A DNA stretch of 64,000 bases from NCBI GenBank assembly GCA_045565995.1, contig JBJLEF010000001.1, forward strand, positions 868,001 through 932,000. Direction: 5' to 3'. Positions within the stretch are counted from its first letter, which is position 1; each line of letters starts with the position of its first letter. This DNA comes from UBA721 sp002705165. GTDB lineage: Bacteria > Planctomycetota > Planctomycetia > Pirellulales > Pirellulaceae. Made by a program: the position numbers and the translations under genes. Positions 9,179-18,295 of this stretch are shown here, in pieces. The notes under the pieces were generated by a model. The model had not been told where the DNA came from. It did not search any database and saw only the letters and a list, made by a program, of their open reading frames with translations.

Positions 9179-10789
9179 ATGAGTGAGCCTCGAATCCAAT
9201 ACCGCAAGCTTCGTGCTCCTCAGCAGCACGACTCCGTTTTAATGGACCCACCCCTATCAGATTCTCAGCGGCTGCTGGAAAATAATCTTTCACTCATTCA
9301 ACAGTCCGATAACCTACAAATATTCGGAATGACACTAGCAGAATTACGAGTGACCGGCCGTAAAGCTCTACAGACTGCCGCCTTAAAATACACCGGCGGT
9401 TATACAAACTGCAACAACAAGATCAATGGCGAGCGAATTTTCTTATCCGGGCATCAACCAAAACTGTTTCATCCCGGGGTTTGGTTCAAGAACATATTGC
9501 TGGCTGAACTGGCGAAAAAACATTCCGCCACTGCGATTAATCTAATCATCGATAATGACCTGTGCGGACAACACTCGATCAAAGTTCCACAAGGAACGAT
9601 TGAAACGCCAATCGTCTGTCCTGTTTTTTTTGATCGTAATGGCGATAGTGTGCCGTTTGAAGAAGCCGTTATTCAGGATCAGAGTCTTTTCGAGTCTTTT
9701 GGTCAGCGCGTAGCCAATTCAGTTATTCCGGAGGCTGGAGATAACATCCGTCAGTTTTGGGAGTTGGTCAATCGATCCCAGTCCAATAATCCCGGGTTAA
9801 AATTTTCACAGGCGCGTCATCAATGGGAACGTGAATATGGGATTGAAAACCTTGAGTTGCCACTGAGTACCGTCTGCTCATCGCGTGAGTTCTACAGATT
9901 CTGCTGTCATCTTTTACAAAACGCTGAAAATCTCCAAACCATTTACAACGCCTCACTAATCGAATATCGCAAGGTGCATAAGATCCGTAGTACTTCACAC
10001 CCGGTACCAGCCTTGGAATGTATCGACAGTGCGGTGGAAGTCCCGCTTTGGATTTGGAGTAAACGATCTCCGTCAAGAAAACGGCTTTTCTGTATCACCT
10101 CTGGTGACGAAACAACACTTCTGGATGAATCTGGACTGACGTATGGAACGATTAATCTGGCAAGTGATAAAGAATCAGCGATCAATCAACTGGCATTGCT
10201 CGCCCAATCCGGTATCAAAATTCGCCCTCGCGCTCTCACGACGACCATGTATTGCCGACTCGTTCTATCAGATCTATTCGTACATGGCATCGGGGGCGGA
10301 AAATATGACCAACTCACCGATGAGATTACCAAACAGTTTTTCAAAAACCCACTGCCACACTTCCAAATTGCGACAGCCACAGTCAAGCTTTTTGCTGACC
10401 AACTCGCAAATCCGATGGATGCACTACAGACCATTGAAAAGGACCTTCGCGATTTGCAATTCTCTCCCGACAAGTTCGCACGCAAGGCTATCAATAACGT
10501 CCATAGTAATTCCCTAGCATTAGAAAAGCTCATCGATAAAAAGCTGAAGCACGTCCAGCAAGAAGTTGCACCCGCAGATCGTTCAGGATGGCATACAACT
10601 TTACAGGGGATTCATCAACAGCTGCGAACACTACTCGCCAAAGACGAAGAAGAGCTGAAAGCGACCAAGGAAATGACCCAAGATCGTCTCAAATCGTTTG
10701 AACTTTTAGATTCTCGCGAGTATTCCCTTATCTTATTTAATGGAAAAACTTTGTTAGATTTACTGGTATCTGGCACAAAAACGCCTTAG
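9179..10789 (+). CDS. BshC-like protein, unassigned function
   Basis: A 536-residue cytoplasmic protein. Near residues 88-130 it has SGHQPKLFHPGVWFKNILL then LIIDND, which parallels the layout of the bacillithiol-forming ligase BshC (tGQQ..lF.gP..y..K followed by a DHD-like segment). The C-terminal third is rich in charged heptads and probably forms a coiled coil, as in BshC. The match is weak and by eye only, so I do not give a symbol. It lies 24 bp after the glycosyltransferase. Alternative: an unrelated planctomycete-specific family. Confidence 0.6.
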   Translation: MSEPRIQYRKLRAPQQHDSVLMDPPLSDSQRLLENNLSLIQQSDNLQIFGMTLAELRVTGRKALQTAALKYTGGYTNCNNKINGERIFLSGHQPKLFHPGVWFKNILLAELAKKHSATAINLIIDNDLCGQHSIKVPQGTIETPIVCPVFFDRNGDSVPFEEAVIQDQSLFESFGQRVANSVIPEAGDNIRQFWELVNRSQSNNPGLKFSQARHQWEREYGIENLELPLSTVCSSREFYRFCCHLLQNAENLQTIYNASLIEYRKVHKIRSTSHPVPALECIDSAVEVPLWIWSKRSPSRKRLFCITSGDETTLLDESGLTYGTINLASDKESAINQLALLAQSGIKIRPRALTTTMYCRLVLSDLFVHGIGGGKYDQLTDEITKQFFKNPLPHFQIATATVKLFADQLANPMDALQTIEKDLRDLQFSPDKFARKAINNVHSNSLALEKLIDKKLKHVQQEVAPADRSGWHTTLQGIHQQLRTLLAKDEEELKATKEMTQDRLKSFELLDSREYSLILFNGKTLLDLLVSGTKTP

Positions 10790-10851
10790 ATTACAGTTGC
10801 AAAAGGATTTGCGGATGGAGCCGAATATAACTCGTGGAGGGATTCCGTGGT

Positions 10852-12231
10852 ATGAGTTCAAGCATTACAACGCGACGAACTATAACGCTTGATGGAGATC
10901 AAGCAAGTGTAATTGTTCTTGGGGATTCTGCCTTTGAGCGTGGTACCGTCACTGTGACCACTGGCAGAGCGGGGGATCATCCCGCTATCTTTCGTTTTCT
11001 CCAGAATATCTTCCGACTGCCAACGTCTACCGATTATGCAGCCCAATTGGAAGATCCTCAGTATGAACCACGTGACCGCATTGTTGCCAAACTAGGCAAT
11101 CAAATCATCGGTCACGCTCGTGTGCAAATGCGAGATATCCAATTCGGAGACATAAAACTGCCTGTCGGCTTTATTTGTGAAATGGCAACGGCGCCTGAAT
11201 TTCGTAAAGAAGGGATTGGTACTACACTACTGGAACGAGCAGAGCAGTTGATGATCGAACAGGGTGCCATCATGGGTATCCTTCACACACCCGCTGTCTC
11301 TTTTTATCAAAAACAAGGCTGGAGCGTCGGTGGACAACACAATTACAGTGTTACCTCGCCACGCAGTATTCTTTCACTGTTGCGGCAAAACGTAATGGAG
11401 CAAGAGCCGGAAACGACCAATCCACTGGTCGAACCTGAGCAACCGCTCCACGTTCGTATCTGGAGGCATGTCGAGCAGGAAGCCCTGATGCGACTCTACA
11501 AACAAAACCTGGACGGCCGGTTTGGTGCCATCGTACGAACCGATGCCACCTGGCGATGGCTGCTAAATCGCCACAGCTTTGAACAAGTCTATGTCGCCAT
11601 CGACGGTCCTAAAAAACTAACCATCGAAAGTGGATACCATGCCATCGTTGGTTATGCGATTGTTAAACATGGACGCATTCTTGAATTAATGACCGATGGG
11701 AGTCGTGAAGATATCGTTCCCGATCTGTTGGAACGAATCTGTAGCGATGTCATTGAACAAAAAGATGTTCCTGTTCGTCTGGATGCACCTGACGGAGACC
11801 CCTTGCATGAATTGATGAAAGAGGCTGGTGGTGAGTTCCTGCGACGTACCGTCGTTGGGGGCGAAGTGATCCTCAGTAAAGTATTCAATCCACTTACCTT
11901 GCTGAAGCAGGTGCGGCACCTACTGAACGATCGTGCTCAGCAGGCCAGCGTAAACCTGCCCGCAAGTCTTGGTCTTGTCCTCAGTGGAAAAGCTTATACC
12001 CTGACACTCACTCCTAGATCGGCAAAAGTCACTCGAGGAAAATCAGGCAAGAGCTTCTTAACGATGTCAAAATCTGTTTTCTCTCAATTACTGTTAGGGG
12101 TGTGTTCGGCTGAAGATGCGATGGCTGCCAATGAGCTTGAAGCATCTACTAAAGTTGCGGAACAACTTGCAAAAATACTCTTCCAGCAACTCCCGGGGCA
12201 CCTGCCGCCGCTCGATGACCTCCTATCGTAA
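10852..12231 (+). CDS. GNAT acetyltransferase, Eis-like (GNAT plus C-terminal SCP2-like domain)
   Basis: A 459-residue enzyme expected to move an acetyl group from acetyl-CoA to an amine. An N-terminal GNAT domain carries CEMATAPEFRKEGIGTTLLE, the acetyl-CoA pyrophosphate-binding region. A second, more diverged GNAT-like half follows, and the C-terminal part after about residue 355 looks like an SCP2-type domain, the layout of Eis proteins. The ATG at 10852 has GGAGG 11 bases upstream; an upstream GTG at 10834 would place that sequence inside the gene. Substrate unknown. Confidence 0.8.
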   Translation: MSSSITTRRTITLDGDQASVIVLGDSAFERGTVTVTTGRAGDHPAIFRFLQNIFRLPTSTDYAAQLEDPQYEPRDRIVAKLGNQIIGHARVQMRDIQFGDIKLPVGFICEMATAPEFRKEGIGTTLLERAEQLMIEQGAIMGILHTPAVSFYQKQGWSVGGQHNYSVTSPRSILSLLRQNVMEQEPETTNPLVEPEQPLHVRIWRHVEQEALMRLYKQNLDGRFGAIVRTDATWRWLLNRHSFEQVYVAIDGPKKLTIESGYHAIVGYAIVKHGRILELMTDGSREDIVPDLLERICSDVIEQKDVPVRLDAPDGDPLHELMKEAGGEFLRRTVVGGEVILSKVFNPLTLLKQVRHLLNDRAQQASVNLPASLGLVLSGKAYTLTLTPRSAKVTRGKSGKSFLTMSKSVFSQLLLGVCSAEDAMAANELEASTKVAEQLAKILFQQLPGHLPPLDDLLS

Positions 12232-12239
12232 GAACTTCA

Positions 12240-13925
12240 ATGACTGCTGAGCAACCAGTAACCGCCACCTCGCAATCAGAACAGGTGGGCAAGGTTGGCT
12301 GGTTCGCCGTTTTACTGATTCTGGGAATCAGTGCCTACGCGGCATTCGCTCAACGACCTGCCATCGCGACCGATGTTGGCACTTATTTATTAGCAAATGC
12401 TACCAGTCGCGGCATAAAACCTACGGTACTCACTTCGGTTGACCCACAGGACCTCTCTCAGGATCGACGCTCCCCCATCACCTGGTGGCCAGAGTCATAC
12501 GGAGCTATTCCTGAACTTGTTAATAAGTCGACCGCCGCCATTGGTCTTAATCTCGATAGTGGACAAGTCATTCAGTGGACAACCTTCATCGGGTGGGGAT
12601 TAGGAATTTTCTTTTGGTTTTGGTTCTTCAGGTTAGTCTGCTCTCCAACAGCCTTACCCTGGATTTTCCTCTGCTTTTTAAGTGCCCGATATAGTCACGC
12701 TAACTTCTATCTTTACGATGGTGGAGAGTTCTTCTATTGGTCGCTCTTCCCTGCCATACTTCTATTAAATTACAAAGCCGCCATCTCCGACCAGACCAAA
12801 CGTGTTTCGATATACCTCGCTGCCGGCGCCGGAGCGATGACTCCCATGTTGGTTTTGCTTAAGTACAGTGCCGGCTTAAGCAGTGTGGGATTCGGAGTGG
12901 CCTGGTTGTGGCTAATTTACACCCGACGCGTCAGCAAACGTGCGTTTATTAACTGGTGCATCAATGCCGGGATAATGGCTGGATTTATTTTGTGGCTCGG
13001 AATAATTCCTGAAGGAAATCCAACCCAAGTCGATTCACCGATTCAATGGACCCCTCTGCTTTGGATCCCGGGGGCGTGGCTATTCGCAATGACCGATCTT
13101 GGAACATTACTTAATAAATTGACGCTTGATCTTCTGCCGTCGATGGGCAATCATCACGACGGTTCCGAAGGATGGCTGTTTTTACCCGTCGCGTTGCTGG
13201 TTTGGTGGGTATTAAAAAACCATCCCACTCAAGCCCCCAAAGATGAAACTGTTACATCAAACATTGAGCGAACCAAACCGCTCTTGATCGGTCACCTGTT
13301 GGGATTCAGCCTTGTGTTACTCGTGTTTCTGGTTCGCGGAAGTGCCATCCATATGGATACGCGATTTTTAAGGCCAGCTGCGATTGCCGTACTACCACTT
13401 ATACTGCCAGCACTTTGGAATGCGCGTGCCACGTCCCACTTGCAAAGACGAGTTGCAGGTTTATTTCTACTCGCAACCTTCACACTAATTCCCTCACTCT
13501 ATGGCATCGCTGCTCTGGGGCACAAAACCTTTATTAGAGCTCAATACGCAGAGCGACTTACCGATTCTGATGGCCTGCGTCATGATCTACTAAGCAGAAC
13601 TGGTGATGCCGTAGCCTTCTTTGACCAACTCAACAAGCAGACCACCTCTGAAGATGTGATCTATATCCTCGAACCTACCATGGGAATTCCACTGAAAGAG
13701 CGGCGGCTATTTCTGGAGGAGCATGCTCACCTCAGAACCAAAGAAGTACTCGCGTCTCGAAACTATCGAGGAACGCCCGCGGGCACCCTTTATCTCCCGC
13801 TCCCAAAACAACTGGTGGAGGATGGTCGGGCGGAAGCCATTAAAAACTCGTTCCGCGATATTACCGATTGGAGTGAGTCGACGATTGAAAATCAACCTGA
13901 CTGGATCTTACTCTCAGGTCGCTAA
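12240..13925 (+). CDS. Multi-pass membrane protein, possible GT-C-type glycosyltransferase
   Basis: A 561-residue integral membrane protein with about ten hydrophobic segments. The first loop after helix 1 contains TDVGTYLLANAT, and an Asp-rich exposed loop near the N-terminus is the arrangement of GT-C lipid-sugar transferases, but no diagnostic motif is certain. The C-terminal 100 residues look soluble. It starts 8 bp after the acetyltransferase, so it is in the same transcript. Its place after a GT2 enzyme supports a role in envelope sugar assembly; this is inference. Confidence 0.65.
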   Translation: MTAEQPVTATSQSEQVGKVGWFAVLLILGISAYAAFAQRPAIATDVGTYLLANATSRGIKPTVLTSVDPQDLSQDRRSPITWWPESYGAIPELVNKSTAAIGLNLDSGQVIQWTTFIGWGLGIFFWFWFFRLVCSPTALPWIFLCFLSARYSHANFYLYDGGEFFYWSLFPAILLLNYKAAISDQTKRVSIYLAAGAGAMTPMLVLLKYSAGLSSVGFGVAWLWLIYTRRVSKRAFINWCINAGIMAGFILWLGIIPEGNPTQVDSPIQWTPLLWIPGAWLFAMTDLGTLLNKLTLDLLPSMGNHHDGSEGWLFLPVALLVWWVLKNHPTQAPKDETVTSNIERTKPLLIGHLLGFSLVLLVFLVRGSAIHMDTRFLRPAAIAVLPLILPALWNARATSHLQRRVAGLFLLATFTLIPSLYGIAALGHKTFIRAQYAERLTDSDGLRHDLLSRTGDAVAFFDQLNKQTTSEDVIYILEPTMGIPLKERRLFLEEHAHLRTKEVLASRNYRGTPAGTLYLPLPKQLVEDGRAEAIKNSFRDITDWSESTIENQPDWILLSGR

Positions 13926-14012
13926 AACGATTCCTTTTTCCGCAATTCTCATCTGATAGAATTAGCAAAGGATTACACTCCTAACTATAAAAGCATTTGG
14001 AAGTTTACTGAT

Positions 14013-15065
14013 ATGAAAAACCCTTGCGCTTCATTCCTTTATTTGCTCCTTAGTTTTATATCCCTGACTTCGTTTTTAGGCTGCTCAAGCGAAGAGGAGC
14101 AGGGTGGCTCACCTACGAAGGAGTCCGATACAGTTGATGCAAGTTTAAGAATTGGCGTAATGCCCAAATTGGTTGGCATCTCTTACTTTGAAGCGACTGG
14201 CAAAGGAGTTCGGGAAGCCGGTGAGGAATTGAATATCAATGTTCATTACGATGGACCTACCTCTGCCATCCATGAAGATCAGGTACGAATGCTGAATACA
14301 TGGATGGCTCAGGATTTCGATGTATTGGCAGTTGCTCCAAACGATCCGGATGCTATTTCCTCCACATTACGTTCCGCTGCGCGCGAAGACTTCACTGTCA
14401 TGACCTGGGATACTGATGCCGGTCCGGAAAATTCTCGCCGACAGATCTTTGTAAATCAGGCCTCGAATGAAGCCATTGCAGAGACGATGGTCAATATCAT
14501 GGTCGAAGGGCTGAAAGAACAAGGGAAACCACCAGCTGGAAAATTTCTAATCGTCTCAGGTACACCCACTGCCTCTAATCAAAACATCTGGATCAAATTC
14601 ATGAAGGCTCGAATTGAAAAAGAGTATCCCCAGATGGTACTCCTCGAAACCCTTATGCCCGGGGAAGACCAAAGCAAAGCTCAGGAAATGACCACCGCGG
14701 CCTTGAACTCACATGGAGATATTGCCGGAATTTGGGGCCTCACTTCGGTCGCGGTTCCAGGAGCAGCTAAAGCCGTTGAAGATGCCGGAAAGTCAAGGAA
14801 GATCTTTGTAACTGGTGTTGGATTGCCATCAAGCATGAAGCCCTTCATTGAAAGTGGAGCCTGCTCAAAGTTCGCCCTCTGGAATCCAGTCGATCTGGGA
14901 TATTTGACGGTGTATGTCGCACACCATTTAAAAACCAAAGGTGAATTGGCCGAAGGTACTTATGACTTCGGCCGTATCAAAGGCGTCGTCGTGAAAGATG
15001 GTCAGGCGATTCTGGGTCCACCCATCATTTTTACCGAAGAAAATATTGATGACTTCCACTTTTAA
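14013..15065 (+). CDS. Sugar ABC transporter substrate-binding lipoprotein (LsrB/RhaS-like)
   Basis: Periplasmic sugar-binding protein of 350 aa, anchored by lipid at the cysteine of FLGC (residue 24) after a hydrophobic signal. The mature part begins with RIGVMPKLVGISYFEATGKG and continues with HYDGPTSAIHEDQ and a TWDTDAGPENS stretch, closely following the pattern of the LsrB/RhaS group of periplasmic-binding-protein type 1 domains. The permease and ATPase components lie on the opposite strand (17351-20811). The substrate (a pentose, deoxyhexose or related sugar) cannot be assigned. Confidence 0.9.
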   Translation: MKNPCASFLYLLLSFISLTSFLGCSSEEEQGGSPTKESDTVDASLRIGVMPKLVGISYFEATGKGVREAGEELNINVHYDGPTSAIHEDQVRMLNTWMAQDFDVLAVAPNDPDAISSTLRSAAREDFTVMTWDTDAGPENSRRQIFVNQASNEAIAETMVNIMVEGLKEQGKPPAGKFLIVSGTPTASNQNIWIKFMKARIEKEYPQMVLLETLMPGEDQSKAQEMTTAALNSHGDIAGIWGLTSVAVPGAAKAVEDAGKSRKIFVTGVGLPSSMKPFIESGACSKFALWNPVDLGYLTVYVAHHLKTKGELAEGTYDFGRIKGVVVKDGQAILGPPIIFTEENIDDFHF

Positions 15066-15112
15066 ACCTCGCTTCCTTTCGCTCATGTCAGCCGCAAATA
15101 GATAGGACAAAT

Positions 15113-16156
15113 ATGGATACAATCCGAGTTGGTATGATTGGATTTGGCGCAAATACGCGTTTGCGTCATGCTCCGGGACTACTGGCATGCCCCAAGGTTA
15201 CTCTAGAAGCGGTCTGTAATCGTTCACTCGAATCATCCCAAAAGGCCGCCAAAGAATACAATATTCCAAAGATTTATGAGTCTTGGCAGCAGGTAGTTGA
15301 AGATTCGACGATCGATGCAATCTGTATCGGCACCTGGCCTTACATGCATTGCCCGATCACCCTTGCCGCGTTCGAGAACGGGAAACATGTGCTCACTGAA
15401 GCTCGAATGGCGATGGACGACAACGAGGCCCGCCAAATGTATGCTGCTAGCCAGCAACATCCTGAACTCGTGGCTCAAATCGTTCCCAGTCCTCTCGGCA
15501 TGAGAGCGCACAAAGTAGTGCAACAGTACTTGGCCACGAAAATTGGTGAATTACGCGAAGTGGTAGTCTTAGGAACAAATGATGCCTTTGCCGAGTCAGA
15601 TACGCCACTCCATTGGCGACAATCCGGACCTTATAGTGGCATTAATATGCTAGCCTTGGGAATTATCCACGAACCGCTGGTTCGGTGGATCACAGACCCC
15701 ATTCGGGTGCTGGCAAGTACACAAACATTTACACCGACGCGTTTTAATAATGAAACCGGTCAGCAGGAACCGGTAGGCACTCCGGACTCCGTTCAGGTCA
15801 TCACTGAATTGCCTTGTGGCGCCCGTGGCATCTACCACATGAGTGGAGTAGTTCATCATGGCCCCGGTCCACAAATACACCTTTATGGAAGCCAAGGAAC
15901 ACTCAAGTATGTGATGGCTCCGGATGACAAGCTGTACTTTGGTGCTGCTAGTGATTCACAAATGGAAGAAGTAAATGTTTCGGAAGATCTGGCTGTGAGT
16001 TGGAGAGTAGAAGAAGAGTTTATTAATGCAATCCGAGGCATCGAACAAATCGAATTCAATAACTTTGCCAAAGGCGTTCGTTATATGGAATTCACGAAAG
16101 CCGTGGAACAAAGCGCGCTCACCGGCCAAACCGTCGACCTCCAGTACTCAGCCTAA
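15113..16156 (+). CDS. Gfo/Idh/MocA-family oxidoreductase, noncanonical catalytic motif
   Basis: An NAD(P)-dependent sugar dehydrogenase-like protein of 347 aa. The N-terminal Rossmann fold shows RVGMIGFGANTRLRHAPGL. The position of the usual Glu-Lys-Pro motif reads HVLTEARMAMD, so the conserved lysine is not present. The C-terminal substrate domain follows, with LALGIIHEPL where a catalytic histidine is expected. It sits 47 bp behind the sugar-binding lipoprotein gene and its last 4 bp overlap the 3' end of the convergent selenoprotein gene. Whether it is catalytically active is unclear. Confidence 0.85.
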   Translation: MDTIRVGMIGFGANTRLRHAPGLLACPKVTLEAVCNRSLESSQKAAKEYNIPKIYESWQQVVEDSTIDAICIGTWPYMHCPITLAAFENGKHVLTEARMAMDDNEARQMYAASQQHPELVAQIVPSPLGMRAHKVVQQYLATKIGELREVVVLGTNDAFAESDTPLHWRQSGPYSGINMLALGIIHEPLVRWITDPIRVLASTQTFTPTRFNNETGQQEPVGTPDSVQVITELPCGARGIYHMSGVVHHGPGPQIHLYGSQGTLKYVMAPDDKLYFGAASDSQMEEVNVSEDLAVSWRVEEEFINAIRGIEQIEFNNFAKGVRYMEFTKAVEQSALTGQTVDLQYSA

Positions 16157-17304
16157 CGATTCCGAAAACCGCCGCCTGGGCGACCCCGTGAGCGAACGCT
16201 TCCTGCATTTCGATCCGGAACAAGTTGAATGTGATAACGTTGTTTGAATGGTTTGCACCAACCGTTATCGTGACAGGCGTAGTAATTTACGACTAAAATC
16301 AACTCGGCTTTATTGAAATTGGCTCTTGATAAAATCTTCGAATCCCATTCAAGCCCCAAAAGGAACTCTCGCGGATCAGCATCTGCTTCTGTCTTCACAA
16401 CCGGAGCCAGACCGCGTGAAGAAGCAATACAGAGACCTTCAGGTGTTTCAATGCTAAACTCAAGCGGCGGAGCCAGATTATTCCAATGCACTCCCAATAA
16501 AGGATCTAAATGGAATCCCAGGTAAAGCCATCCTAAACCTTCCTGCATAAATCCGCTGTCAACCTCCGCTCGAAGCTTTACATAATAAGGCTCAAGACTA
16601 GGTAGTGGCTTCACAAGAATGGCTCGCATAGAGCTCGGCATCTGTGGACGAGCAATCACGCCTGTCGCTGCTAAACGAGGCGGCGGCAATGGCTTCAATC
16701 CCAATTCTGCAATCGTCGTGGGGGGAGCAACCTCACCGACAAGGCCTGCTAGTGTCTCTCGAAGCTCGGTTGGATTGCTCCAACTTGATGCACTTATAAT
16801 TTTTCCATCCGGATCAATGACAAACTGACTATTTGGGGCTCCGCCTAAGGCTTGCTTAAATTCATTCTGCATATTGTCACAAATCCATTCAATGCTTGAA
16901 CCTAACGTTCGTTTAGCTTCAGCTACGTGCAATAAGCGCTCCTGAAGATTAAATGGTTGGACATAGCCGTTGTGTTCGGGGTGAGCAAGTGCCTTGTAAA
17001 TGTAGTAGAACCCTACACCCTTCTTTCGATAATCCACCGCGACCGTTTCCATACTGGAAACATTTCTTAGAAAGGGTGGTCATGTCAAACAACCAAAAAC
17101 AAGCACCGTATGCTGACCACGTAAGTCCGCTGTGGATAATGGTTTTCCCTCCGAGTTTAGAATCCGGATGTCCGGCAATGGCTTGCCTACAAGCTGCACC
17201 ACTTGAGGGAACTGAACCGAAGGCTGGCGACCGGCCTGTTGAGCCAGGCTGATGGTGGACAGGGCGAATACCCCGGTCAAACAGATCAGAGATTTATACC
17301 ACAT
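16153..17304 (-). CDS. Secreted deiodinase/thioredoxin-like selenoprotein with DsbD-N-like domain
   Basis: One 383-codon gene, read through an in-frame UGA at 17080-17082 as selenocysteine (residue 75). Seen: signal peptide (residues 1-21), then a thioredoxin-like domain with VFGCLT-Sec-PPF, the iodothyronine deiodinase active-site pattern, here also a Cys72-x-x-Sec75 redox motif. The frame continues without a break through SSMETVAVDYRKKGVGFYY and KALAHPEHNGYV, which are deiodinase-family motifs. The C-terminal third carries YYACHDNGWC, a Cys344/Cys350 pair spaced as in the DsbD N-terminal domain. AGGAGG lies 10 bases before the ATG. A SECIS-like hairpin follows the UGA. Reading it as two genes or a pseudogene is possible but less likely. 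Confidence 0.85.
17034..17079 (-). promoter_or_regulatory. Bacterial SECIS-like hairpin directing Sec insertion
   Basis: In the mRNA the bases right after the UGA fold into an outer stem CCACC/GGTGG (17075-17079 with 17034-17038) and a perfect 6-bp inner stem GTTTCC/GGAAAC (17056-17061 with 17045-17050). The 5-base loop is AGTAT, with G then U at positions 2-3, and it lies 24 nt after the UGA. This meets the known bacterial SECIS pattern: hairpin just 3' of the UGA, a guanine among the first two apical-loop bases, loop at about 16-37 nt. Confidence 0.75.
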
Positions 17305-17350
17305 GCTATTAAAGCCTCCTCAGGCTGAAAGATAGCGGGTGAACACCGGA

Positions 17351-18295
17351 TCAATTCAATCGCTTTGCCAGCCGTTGATTCCAAACTGCGATAGCAATCA
17401 CTAATCCGCCCATCACGATCATCTTAACACGTGCATTCATCCATGAGTAATCATTTGCCATCAAGTCTAAGCAAATATCCAACGAGACCATCACGCAAAG
17501 CCCTAACAATGTCCTAGCGATCGAACCGTGTCCCCCGGTTATTAATGTACCGCCAACCACCACACACGCGATGACTTTGAGCTCCGCACCTTGATGAGCA
17601 ATCGCAATGGCCGTTGTTCGCGACATAACATACATCACCGCCACGAGACCTGCTAATAACCCACTGAGTAGATAAACACCTAACTGGACTTGTTTTACCG
17701 GTAAGGCGACGTATCGCGCAGCCACGGGATTTTCACCTAAATAAAAGCACGTACGCCCACTTCTGGTGTGATGTAAAAAAACGTACATCAGCAAAACAAC
17801 AAGGAGAAAGATAAAGTACTGCGCGGGCCATCTTCCAAAGTAAATAGCCTCTTCCAAGTCGAGGGGCATTTGAATCCCCGCTTCAGGAGCGATCGACAGA
17901 GCCAGGCCGGAATAAAGTGCCATGGTTGCCAAAGTCACAATCAACGGCGAAAGGCCTTGGACAATTACCAGTCCATTCATGCCGCCTGCAAATACGCCCA
18001 CCGCGATCGCTGCACTCGCTGCTGCAGGATATGACCAAGAATATTTATCAAATAAAACTCCTATGGTTACCACACATAAGGCAACAATGGATGCCACCGA
18101 CAAATCAATACCACCAGTAATAATGATTGCGGTCATAGCCATCGCAAGCATGCCGATTTCCATCCATTCAATACCTGTTTGAATGAGAGCTGTCGGACGC
18201 TCCACCTTGGTAACCACAATGGTCATGGCAATAACGAGGAGTAACAACGGAACAAGTAGTGTAAGACAAGTCGACTTAAGATTGATGCGATTCAT
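17351..18295 (-). CDS. Sugar ABC transporter permease (RbsC/LsrC/D-like)
   Basis: A 314-residue inner-membrane permease of the ribose/AI-2/rhamnose type, with about nine hydrophobic helices. It shows the family segment GGIDLSVASIVALC near residue 60 and VVGGTLITGGHGSIARTLLG toward the C-terminus, the cytoplasmic loop that contacts the ATPase. It overlaps the upstream fused ATPase-permease gene by 4 bp (ATGA), so the two subunits are translationally coupled and probably form a heterodimeric pore. Confidence 0.92.
   Translation of the reverse strand: MNRINLKSTCLTLLVPLLLLVIAMTIVVTKVERPTALIQTGIEWMEIGMLAMAMTAIIITGGIDLSVASIVALCVVTIGVLFDKYSWSYPAAASAAIAVGVFAGGMNGLVIVQGLSPLIVTLATMALYSGLALSIAPEAGIQMPLDLEEAIYFGRWPAQYFIFLLVVLLMYVFLHHTRSGRTCFYLGENPVAARYVALPVKQVQLGVYLLSGLLAGLVAVMYVMSRTTAIAIAHQGAELKVIACVVVGGTLITGGHGSIARTLLGLCVMVSLDICLDLMANDYSWMNARVKMIVMGGLVIAIAVWNQRLAKRLN

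Noticed and set aside
16153..17052. Reading the 16153-17052 frame as a separate gene starting at ATG 17052, or the locus as a frameshifted pseudogene
   Set aside because: The two pieces are in the same frame with no indel, joined by a single UGA at the deiodinase active-site position, with a SECIS-like hairpin directly after it. The ATG at 17052 has no ribosome site and would delete the active-site domain start.
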